NCBI GenBank assembly: GCA_026419775.2
Contig: JAOPGA020000995.1
Coordinates: 1 to 64,000, forward strand
Length of the DNA: 64,000 bases
Reading direction: 5' to 3'
Source of the DNA: Acrasis kona
Lineage: Eukaryota > Heterolobosea > Eutetramitea > Acrasida > Acrasidae
The first letter of the stretch is position 1; each line of letters begins with the position of its first letter. This document shows positions 1-8,132 of the stretch, one piece after another. A model generated the notes under the pieces. The model worked only from the letters and a program-made list of their open reading frames with translations, had not been told where the DNA came from and did no database searches. A program made the position numbers and the translations under genes.

Positions 1-733
1 GGAGTATAAACGTCCCAGGTATAATGTCTTTTGGATTAACGTTAGCCGCTACTAAATTAATCAGATAACCTTGTTTCTGATTCTTATGTTTTCTACCTAA
101 GGTGAAATGATCTAGTGCTCTTGTCATTTTACCTCTCCCGATGTAGAAGGCATGCTTGCCGTTTGGTAATTTTTGGATTACCATGTATAAAACTGATGTA
201 GCTTGTTTAATAGACTCTTCAGTTTGATTCTGAATCGTATAAATGTTGCCGATAACTTTAAAGCAATCTAAAATGTTGGTGTCTTCTATTACGTCTAATG
301 TTTCCTTGTTAACAATTTGATTGTTGTGGAGAGCGAATAGGCTTAACTTTCCTTTTTTGAATTCAGGGATTTCTAACTTTTTGTCTTGGATGTAAGTTTC
401 ATAAAATTCACACCCAGATAGAATTGCTTTTGAACGAATCATTTTTAAATTAATGTTAGTGTCCACGTCTCGTTGGTTTTCGGTCTTGTATATTTCTTCA
501 GCAATTGGTATTCCATAACGTCTTGTACCTGACGGTTTTGGTAGTGTTTCTCTTGTTCTGTTGTCATAGTTTGATAGAACTAGAGCCTTCCAGTCAGTTA
601 CAAAATCGTTTGTAATCTCTGGTGTAGTCCATTTGTATCTCTTGTGGGTCATGACCAAGTTCTTTAATTTTTTATCTTGGTAAGCATTGTATATCAATTC
701 CTCTGAGTGAGCTCTCTTTTTAACAATCGACAT
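1..733 (-). CDS. GIY-YIG-like nuclease domain protein, 3' part missing
   Basis: Reading back from an ATG at 733 gives 244 codons without a stop, and the frame runs off the left edge, so the C-terminus is outside the window. Residues 1-170 are a basic/polar region I do not recognise. At about 181-210 there is a GIY-YIG-like core: VLY (181-183) in the GIY position, FYIG (196-199), then RGK..R (Arg 200/205) and DHF. This spacing resembles the LEM-3/ANKLE1 type of GIY-YIG nuclease, where FY[VI]GKG is followed by a basic residue and a His. In that family the Tyr and Arg act in DNA cleavage; here this is inferred from motif spacing. The acidic metal ligand further C-terminal cannot be seen. Confidence 0.6.
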   Translation of the reverse strand, partial: MSIVKKRAHSEELIYNAYQDKKLKNLVMTHKRYKWTTPEITNDFVTDWKALVLSNYDNRTRETLPKPSGTRRYGIPIAEEIYKTENQRDVDTNINLKMIRSKAILSGCEFYETYIQDKKLEIPEFKKGKLSLFALHNNQIVNKETLDVIEDTNILDCFKVIGNIYTIQNQTEESIKQATSVLYMVIQKLPNGKHAFYIGRGKMTRALDHFTLGRKHKNQKQGYLINLVAANVNPKDIIPGTFIL

Positions 734-1967
734 GACTTTGTTGTGATGTTAAAATATTTGAATTGTTTCTTTATTCAATTTAAACCAAATTTAGACTTTT
801 TGTAAACTATTTGTTTTGATTGAAATAGTGAAAAACGTGGATTACGTTATATTGAACAAGTTTAAGAATACGACCAATTACTTATATGTAACCGATTTTA
901 AGAATGGGGAGTGTCTTTTGCACTATTAGAATAAACAGAGATCTTTTTAATGGGTACTACTAGATTTTTTAAATGAGACAAAGATTTTCGGTTTGAGTTA
1001 TGATAATTAACATTATGAAGCCCAATAAGGCCTTCCCTAATAGTTTAGGTCAGTTTTATTATTAATATACAATTGGGCATTACAATTGTGTAAAAAATTG
1101 TGAAAATTGCAGTAAAATGTTTTTTGAAAAATGAGCATAAATTCTCCCTCTTTGTTATCAAGTTAATGCGAGTTTGTTTTTTCCAGGTTTCGTTTCTTGT
1201 AGCAAAAATGTTCAAAGTTGCATCATAATGTCTTGACGGTTGGATGACTGTTTCGTTTTAGTAGCATACTTAGTTTTCAAAGGAGCAACGGTGAAGCCGT
1301 GCGACGTGCCCAAAGTTAATGGCAATGATTTTAGCTAATGGTATAGCAGTTGATGTAAATGAGGTTACATGTGGAGCGATAGGCCCGTAGTAATGGTTTT
1401 AGGAATGGTAAAGGTTGGGGTATATCATGGATGGATGTAAAGGGTTAACTAATACACTAGTACTATAAATGAAAATCATTTGGCAGTAAGAACATAAAAG
1501 AGTTTGAACCGGACCACAAATTGCGTGTAGATAATGGATTGTTGCCCAAAATCAAGTCTATGGATTGTTGCCCATAGCTATAACTGAAGTGGATTGTTGC
1601 CCACCAGTACGCAGTGTTGGGTATCTCTATATGATACTATACTACTGTGTGATATCACTACAGATAATGTAGGTTGACTCAACTCCGTTTTCCATTGTAA
1701 TGATGGAGCAACTAAAAATCTTAAAATGCACCGAATGGTAGAGTACAAGCTCTTTGGAAGATTTTGTGTTAAACCAAAACAAGAGGAACCGATGAAAATA
1801 CAAAAGATAGACTAGTGATTTGATGTAAATAAATGTGTCCAGTACGTCATGATACTACTCGAGTCTAGTTCTGTCGTCTTTATATTGAAAAAGCCTCGAC
1901 GAAGAACCCGAACAAGTCTATAAGAAACACATTTGTTGCACTTAGTCAAAATGTAAAGTAAATTTAT
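734..1967. other. Intergenic, no gene seen
   Basis: About 1.2 kb of AT-rich DNA between the starts/ends of two minus-strand genes. Both strands are broken by stops and I see no splice-compatible coding or tRNA. The only structure is the short direct repeat near 1535-1603, listed separately. The right part must hold the 3' UTR of the 1968-5807 gene and the left part the promoter of the edge gene. Confidence 0.5.
1535..1603. repeat. Three 14-bp direct repeats, TGGATTGTTGCCCA
   Basis: The same 14 bases occur at 1535-1548, 1561-1574 and 1590-1603, at offsets of 26 and 29 bp. The spacers are unrelated in sequence. The core GGGCAACAAT (other strand) reads like a protein-binding site or a decayed tandem repeat. 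The repeats lie downstream of the minus-strand gene ending at 1968 and about 800 bp upstream of the start at 733. Function unknown. Confidence 0.85.
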
Positions 1968-4900
1968 TCAGATAACAAAACGTTCAAAACTATGTGCTTT
2001 TCGATTGTCTTTCACACTAGCACTCCGATTTGTGCTCTTTGTATTGCCCATCATTGTTTCCATCACCTCAAGTCCTACCTTAAAGGACGCATTTTTACGC
2101 ATAGCCTTTGTAATTGTGGAGCATTGTGGATTAGTGTTCAAGGTATGATACAGTTTTGCCATAGATTGGAACGGCCATCCTTTATAATCCTGTACGAGCT
2201 TATTATAAGACAAGTGGAATACACTATAATGTTCTTCTTTTACAATAAAATCACAAAGTCGCTTGACACCATTTGCCTGTAGTGATTTCAAGTTTTGACT
2301 AATGTCGGGTTTATCTCTGCTGGACAAGTTGAATATTTTATTAAAGTAATGAAGTGCATTTGTCATGGAAATCAAATTGTCATTTCTTCCCATCTGTTCC
2401 AAAAATAACAGGAACAATCCTTGGTCAATCAGAGTGTCAATGGTACGAGGATAAAATTTAACAATCACATAAAACAATTTCCACAAGTTACGATTCAAGT
2501 CGATATCTTGATTATACCTACACAAGCTTGCTAATCTTAAATGGAAGTCCTTAACATTCGCAAGCACTTGATGGGCAGAGGGAGCCCTGATCAATTCTTG
2601 AAGACATTGTAACATTTTTGTTCTTGCCACATAATTCGTTTGACTCTTGTGTTTACCCGATCCTCTTACAAAATCAAACATTTGTAACAACTCTGTTGCA
2701 AAAAACTCAAGTCGAATTCCAGAGTTCGGAACAAGTTGTTCGGTCTCAACATCCTGCTCATCGCTGGCTGCCACATTATTATTTAATAAACCTTTCATTA
2801 TACTACCAAGACTAATTGATGCTTGCCTTTTTGCGGCTGAACTGACAGGCTTATGTAAATTATCAATCACGAATATCATGCAATGTCTGGAGAAGAAACG
2901 AGAAAACAAAGACAACAAGGAGGTACCCTGTATGATACCTTGATGAATGTGCAGTTGTTCAATACAGACAAAAACCTCTCTCAACACTTTTTGAAACATC
3001 CTTTCCTTTAATATAGTAGTGATAAACTCATCATTCTTGTCAACTCTGGACAAGACATTTCCAAAAAATTCCAAAACCATGCTTGATATGAGGGGAGGTT
3101 GGCAACCTAGTGCAGTACGTTTAGCGGCTCTTATCAAATCATTGTTAACATGATCGGGACGCGAATAAGCATTAATTAACATGACACGCCATTGACGTTG
3201 TTGCAAAATAGGGAAGATGCGAACAATGGCACGTTGGACATGACTCAACTTGCTGCTGGCTAAATTTCTAATATTCTTAACAAGACAAGTGTGATCAGAA
3301 AACAGGGACTGATGGATTTGTTCGTTCACTTTACCAAGATTCATACAAAATGCCAAGACAAAGCCACCGACGCGTGAGATAAGAGCGCTTCGATGACCGA
3401 CCAATCTCCACAAGTCAACATTCAAGAATTTTATTGTCATGTGTGAGTTGATCTGATGGATGCTATTTTCGAAAGATTGTAAAAGGAAAGGATAAGACAC
3501 TGGAAACACAACTTGCTCTTCTAACAAGGACACCAACATACATTGTAAATAATAACAAATTAAAAACCAATTCACATCAACATTCAAGTGTGAAATCAAA
3601 CATAATGATTCTGTGCTTGCATAAAACAACTCCACAGGTACCTCATCAAAAAAGGTAATTGCATGAGTGAGATGGTACATGTTTTGTAAGTCACGAGTTT
3701 CTATCAAATGAGCCACTCTTTCAGAAAAGCAAGAGTCGTTGCTTTTTGTAATCTCGTTTATGAATAAACTTGCTTTGGAGTGAACCAGTTGACTTTTACA
3801 ATCCCTCAATAAATTTAACACGGCCTCAAAATTAGCTTGTTGCCTCGCTCCAACAATCAACAACTCCAAATTGGTGTCGAAATACTTTTGGACTCCTTGG
3901 AAGGACTGGGTTACTTTTTGATTCAATAATCTACCTTTCAACCATTTGGAAAATTGATCCACGTAAATGTTTTCGTTAAGGAACACGCTTCTCATTTGCT
4001 GCGTCGTGATTTGGGAGGGATGTTGAATGTGCATTAGTACTTTATCCAGTTGATGTAATTGTGACTGATTGTTTTGATCTACGTGAGGATGGTGACGAGA
4101 AAACAAATGTTCGTATCGGCTTCCAAAATCGGTTCTTGCAACCATAACTCTTAGGAACCGCATGTAATGTTCGTTCTGGAACATTGTAAAGTCCATTTGT
4201 CCGAGGTCGAATTCTGGTACTTCGAATTGAACTTCCTGACCGTTGACTTGTGGTTCGCAATCGTAACATTTCGTGAGGTCTACGTCGGTTCTGCGCAATG
4301 GTTTTTGGTGATCTAGATCGTCGGAGGTTGCGATCAAGAATGGCATTACTGTCGTCGTGTTGACCATCTTGATGCTTCTTTCTTCTCTTTGTTCCCTAAT
4401 AAATTCTTCTTTTGCGATCGTTGGTGTTGATGCGTGTTCTGTTGTTGGCGATCCGTTTGATAATTGTAATTGACTCAGTGGCAGTCTTCTCATAATGTCG
4501 CTACTAAATTGATCTTCTTTGAAACGTCCGTGTATGTGAGGTAATGGTTCGCGATGGTATCTCCCAAATTCTATAAGTTGTGATTGTTTTGCTTCCATCA
4601 ATGTGTCTATGGCTGCGGATACATTTCTCTTTGATGTACTATTTAATCTCTCCCAATCGTTTCGTACCTTGATAACTTCCGATAGGTGTTGGTCCTTGGG
4701 ACTTAATGCTTTGTTGTCTTGATCTGGACTTAATAAGTAATCTGAATCGTCATCATAGTCTCTCGACTTGTAGAATTTATTCTTTGGCTTGAGGGATAGT
4801 AAAGATTCGAATTGGTAGGCATGAGGTGGAAGGTATGGCATTCCAAGACAAACAGAAGTCCATCTGACCACAGCACGTTCATAATCTTCGTAGCAATCAT

Positions 4901-5807
4901 AAAATTCAGGTTTAGGCTCTACAGGAACTAAATGAGAGTCCCATGTCTCCTCCATAACCTCGTCAAGGTCTCCTACATCTTGTACGAATGAATTATTGGT
5001 CTCCTCAAAAGTATCTGTCGTGGGTCTGTAATATGCTCTGCCCATGCTTCTTGGCAAAAGTAGCATCCCTAAGCTTGATTGTACTTCCTTCATCCAAGTT
5101 AAAAGGCCGCTCTCGTACTCGTCAAATGTATCATAAGAATCAGGGCTAGGCATGTTTTGAAATAATTCATCATCTCTCCTATATTCATGCTTTTGTATTA
5201 AATGTTCCAGTGTGTCCTCATGTTCGTGTGGATGCCTTTTGTTTGGTTTTGTAATATCACTCAACCTGCCCCTCCATGTTCTATCTTGTCCGACAACAGG
5301 TGAGTAATTTATATCATACAATGTGCCATCCTCTCCAAGAAACAACGGTACATCCTTCAAGAGTTTCATTCGATGTGATTGATCACTCGTTTCCTCTTCA
5401 ATAAGCCCCATGTCTTCGCCGTTTTGTAAAATTTGTGTCATTCGTTCTTGTTCGAAAAGAACCTCCATGTTATTAGAAATCTCATCGGAACTCAGATCAG
5501 CAGACGCCAGGATTGGTCCAGAGTAAAGTTTATCAGGTAAGTTGGCTTCATACTCTCTGTTGCGAGACCATTTGTTTGTGAACCTTGAAACTGCATTTGT
5601 GGCAGAGTTGGTTCTTGCGATTGTGCTTCTGGCCCTACTTCGTTGCTTTCTGATTTCCTCCTGTGTATTGTAAAATTCTCTTCTCGCCTTGCATCTTTGT
5701 AGCGGTTCACCGTCACTGAATCGAGATTTTATTTGTTTTTCAAAGTTCGTTGCATTATCTGCCATAGCCTTTTCGAACTGGATCTCATCCATACGATTCC
5801 AACTCAT
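1968..5807 (-). CDS. Large uncharacterised protein, 1279 aa
   Basis: A single uninterrupted frame from ATG 5807, unusual here because most genes this long have introns. The N-terminal third is charged and probably disordered. Two similar segments follow near residues 215-240 and 300-325, each with the pattern P-x-x-[YF]-D-x-[YF]-x-[ED]-Y-E, then a Trp and a hydrophobic stretch. They look like two copies of one short module. From about residue 540 to the end the protein is helix-rich with ARM/HEAT-like hydrophobic spacing. The Y-x-x-Y-E...W module recalls what I remember of Dictyostelium ScaA (Sca1 complex scaffold), but this is a weak impression and I do not name the gene. No signal peptide or membrane segment seen. 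Confidence 0.8.
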   Translation of the reverse strand: MSWNRMDEIQFEKAMADNATNFEKQIKSRFSDGEPLQRCKARREFYNTQEEIRKQRSRARSTIARTNSATNAVSRFTNKWSRNREYEANLPDKLYSGPILASADLSSDEISNNMEVLFEQERMTQILQNGEDMGLIEEETSDQSHRMKLLKDVPLFLGEDGTLYDINYSPVVGQDRTWRGRLSDITKPNKRHPHEHEDTLEHLIQKHEYRRDDELFQNMPSPDSYDTFDEYESGLLTWMKEVQSSLGMLLLPRSMGRAYYRPTTDTFEETNNSFVQDVGDLDEVMEETWDSHLVPVEPKPEFYDCYEDYERAVVRWTSVCLGMPYLPPHAYQFESLLSLKPKNKFYKSRDYDDDSDYLLSPDQDNKALSPKDQHLSEVIKVRNDWERLNSTSKRNVSAAIDTLMEAKQSQLIEFGRYHREPLPHIHGRFKEDQFSSDIMRRLPLSQLQLSNGSPTTEHASTPTIAKEEFIREQREERSIKMVNTTTVMPFLIATSDDLDHQKPLRRTDVDLTKCYDCEPQVNGQEVQFEVPEFDLGQMDFTMFQNEHYMRFLRVMVARTDFGSRYEHLFSRHHPHVDQNNQSQLHQLDKVLMHIQHPSQITTQQMRSVFLNENIYVDQFSKWLKGRLLNQKVTQSFQGVQKYFDTNLELLIVGARQQANFEAVLNLLRDCKSQLVHSKASLFINEITKSNDSCFSERVAHLIETRDLQNMYHLTHAITFFDEVPVELFYASTESLCLISHLNVDVNWFLICYYLQCMLVSLLEEQVVFPVSYPFLLQSFENSIHQINSHMTIKFLNVDLWRLVGHRSALISRVGGFVLAFCMNLGKVNEQIHQSLFSDHTCLVKNIRNLASSKLSHVQRAIVRIFPILQQRQWRVMLINAYSRPDHVNNDLIRAAKRTALGCQPPLISSMVLEFFGNVLSRVDKNDEFITTILKERMFQKVLREVFVCIEQLHIHQGIIQGTSLLSLFSRFFSRHCMIFVIDNLHKPVSSAAKRQASISLGSIMKGLLNNNVAASDEQDVETEQLVPNSGIRLEFFATELLQMFDFVRGSGKHKSQTNYVARTKMLQCLQELIRAPSAHQVLANVKDFHLRLASLCRYNQDIDLNRNLWKLFYVIVKFYPRTIDTLIDQGLFLLFLEQMGRNDNLISMTNALHYFNKIFNLSSRDKPDISQNLKSLQANGVKRLCDFIVKEEHYSVFHLSYNKLVQDYKGWPFQSMAKLYHTLNTNPQCSTITKAMRKNASFKVGLEVMETMMGNTKSTNRSASVKDNRKAHSFERFVI

Positions 5808-6007
5808 GTTGTTTGATTATTGCTTAAAACGAATGTCAAACGTCAACCCAACTTTATGATAAACTTTATGATAGAATTGATCAAATATTTTTTAAATATT
5901 CTCAATACCCCGATTGATTCATGGTTTGGGGCTTGAAAATTACAGTTAAAAGATACACACTTATATTATAAAGTTCATGGTTTTAGATTGTTGATCAAAT
6001 TTATCAA

Positions 6008-6093
6008 GGACGTATAGCTCAGCGGTTCATCTTTTGCTTCAGAGCAGGCGACTGCAGATCGTCAGGTCACCAGTTCAAACCTGGTTGCGTCCT
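6008..6093 (+). tRNA. tRNA-Cys(GCA) with a 14-nt insertion in the D-loop
   Basis: The acceptor stem GGACGTA/TGCGTCC pairs over 7 bp. The anticodon stem GGCGA/TCGTC encloses loop CTGCAGA with anticodon GCA. The T arm is ACCAG-TTCAAAC-CTGGT, and the discriminator is T, the expected identity base for tRNA-Cys. A box TAGCTCAGCGG and B box AGTTCAAACC are present, and a T5 pol III stop follows at 6098. Between AGCTCAGCGGT and AGAGC lie 14 extra bases (TCATCTTTTGCTTC), making a 21-nt D-loop. Removing them gives 72 nt, the length of ordinary eukaryotic tRNA-Cys. The insertion is read as an ectopic intron or a fixed insertion; see findings. Confidence 0.85.
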
Positions 6094-6361
6094 TACGTTT
6101 TTATTGATTTCGAGGTGAGGGTTGTATTGTTCTTGTCAAATTGTACTTTTACGTCAACAATGTATACCAGACGTTCATCATGCTGCGTCGCTTATTTTTA
6201 GATTTGGAACTGTGTTTTTACCTGTGTCCAAACCACACAGAACTCTGTTTAATACATTACATGGTTGCAGCCAAATATATTAAAAAAGAAATAAGTTACT
6301 TAAGTAATAAAATGTTCAGTTATTAGATATCTTGTAGATGTCTAAATTATATATAGAATAA

Positions 6362-6428
6362 GCCTCTATGGCCCAATAGAAAGGCGTCGACTACGGAGCC
6401 GGAGATACTGGGTTCCATCACATGAGGA
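6362..6428 (+). pseudogene. Decayed tRNA-Arg(ACG)-like relic
   Basis: The stretch ATGGCCCAATAGAAAGGCGTC matches the 5' half of eukaryotic tRNA-Arg almost base for base, followed by CTACGGA (anticodon ACG), GGAGAT and CTGGGTTC. The anticodon stem no longer pairs, and the T arm breaks off after TTC with the second strand of its stem missing. The acceptor stem keeps only CCTC/GAGG, and there is no intact B box. It lies about 270 bp downstream of tRNA-Cys. Best read as a dead tRNA gene. Confidence 0.6.
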
Positions 6429-6560
6429 GATCAAATGAAGTAATATTTTTCGTTTTTGGTGAAGCCGAGTAATATCTTGGTTATAAAATTTAATGTCATT
6501 GTTGGTTGATTGTAATTCAAAATTCAATTATTCATTTGTTAAACTTCACAAAAAACAATA

Positions 6561-8132
6561 ATGAATAAGCAGGATTTACACAAAGTTGTATTCGATAAAT
6601 GGAACAATTCAGTGTATAATTTTAAGCGAAAAGATGCTGAGAAGTGGGTGGAAGAGCAACCAAAAACGAAAGATGGAGAGGGCATACTCACCTGGGCGAG
6701 AGAACATCCATATTTAAGAGTGAATACTGCATCAGTTCCTAGTGGAATTTTTCCTGATACTTTGAGCGTAAAAATCCACGATGTCGGTACATTCCCACCT
6801 AAATCAAGAAGGGCAATGATTTTAGACGATGATGTTTATGATGCATTTCCACACATTAGAACATTTATACCACGTGGTTGCTGCATCTTGGAGGTTGATG
6901 ACCAAACAAACAAAAAGACAACATTCCATTTGGTTGTGTTTGCAATGAAGAAATTCACTGGAGGTCCTGGAGATGATGATGATCTGTCGTCACTTTTAGA
7001 ATCAGAGGACAACGAGGTCGAGACGGAGCGCTCGAGAGAGAGATTCGAGTACTATTTCTCGGACAATGTTAATAACTCCAAAAAGATCCTCAAGACCTCA
7101 AAAGAGAACGGAGAGGCTGCGCACTTGGGATTCTTCAAGCACGAGGATGTTCTGTACTTCGTTTTTGGATCTAAAAATGTTCACATGATCGTCAGGAACC
7201 AAGAGGATGTGGGCAAGTACAAAGACAGAAGATACCTTACCGCCAACATGATTGCAGAAGTAATGAAGAAACAATTCAATCCCGATTCTGAGTCAAAAAT
7301 CAAAACATTTATTGATCACATGGTCACGAATAATTTATGTGCAAACTTTGAATTTTTAAATGTTGATTATCAACATGTTGAACTTTTTGATTTCACACAA
7401 AGCAAATATCGTTTCATTAGTTTTTCCAGTCTTGTTAATCTTGAAAAAGTCTCCTCCGATGATCTTGAAAGCGATGTTAAGGTAGCTTCCGAGGCGGGTC
7501 TTGAAACCGTCACTGTTGAGTCATTCTCTTATGAACAACAAAAGGAACTTTTCGACATTGTAAGAAAAGATCGTGGCAAGGAAGGAAGTGTCTTGTATTA
7601 CTACAATGATAAGGAGTGTATCGGCATGGTAAAGAAAAAGAGTGCTTGGTACGTTTGTCTCCGTTCTGTCCGCGAAAAAATGAAACCCTTTGCAGAAAGA
7701 GTTCACAAGAAGGAATTTGACAACGAAGAGAAGGCAGTGTCGAGTCTAAAATCAAAAATAAGGTCCGCACTGAGACAAAAGCAGGACTGGATTGGGTTTG
7801 ATGATGAGGCGCTCGAAAAATGGATAACTGTTGCCCAAGGGTTTGCTGAATGGATGTTGGACGCTGTTAAAAATAATAAAGTTCCTCTTGAGCAGGTCAG
7901 GACTGCTTTCCCCGTTGTGTGGAATCAGTACCTTACAGAGAAGGGTCAATCAGACCAGATTGATGTTGTAATTGATGCTTCGAAGATCAACAATAAAAAA
8001 CGTGATCGTGAGGAAGGAGGCAACGACAACGATCAAGACAGAAAACAAAAGCGCCAGAAATATAATAATAACAGAGGTGGCAGAGGAGGACACAGAGGAA
8101 AGAAGAAGAGTGCATTTGACTTTACAAATTAA
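6561..8132 (+). CDS. RNA-ligase-like covalent nucleotidyltransferase, 523 aa
   Basis: Motifs of the ligase/capping nucleotidyltransferase fold appear in order: motif I KENGE (K181, the expected AMP-accepting lysine), motif III FVFGSKN (200-206), a FEF segment (263-265) resembling IIIa, motif IV EGSV (341-344) and motif V VKKKS (357-361). These enzymes adenylate themselves and seal 5'-phosphate to 3'-OH ends, usually in RNA. The arrangement is closest to T4 RNA ligase 1-like proteins of eukaryotes. After a helical region (380-470) the tail is Lys/Asn-rich and ends in an RGG-type segment (about 501-515), fitting RNA binding and nuclear location. The stop overlaps the stop of the convergent gene by 4 bp. 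Activity and substrate are inferred; an unrelated nucleotidyltransferase role is possible. Confidence 0.7.
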   Translation: MNKQDLHKVVFDKWNNSVYNFKRKDAEKWVEEQPKTKDGEGILTWAREHPYLRVNTASVPSGIFPDTLSVKIHDVGTFPPKSRRAMILDDDVYDAFPHIRTFIPRGCCILEVDDQTNKKTTFHLVVFAMKKFTGGPGDDDDLSSLLESEDNEVETERSRERFEYYFSDNVNNSKKILKTSKENGEAAHLGFFKHEDVLYFVFGSKNVHMIVRNQEDVGKYKDRRYLTANMIAEVMKKQFNPDSESKIKTFIDHMVTNNLCANFEFLNVDYQHVELFDFTQSKYRFISFSSLVNLEKVSSDDLESDVKVASEAGLETVTVESFSYEQQKELFDIVRKDRGKEGSVLYYYNDKECIGMVKKKSAWYVCLRSVREKMKPFAERVHKKEFDNEEKAVSSLKSKIRSALRQKQDWIGFDDEALEKWITVAQGFAEWMLDAVKNNKVPLEQVRTAFPVVWNQYLTEKGQSDQIDVVIDASKINNKKRDREEGGNDNDQDRKQKRQKYNNNRGGRGGHRGKKKSAFDFTN

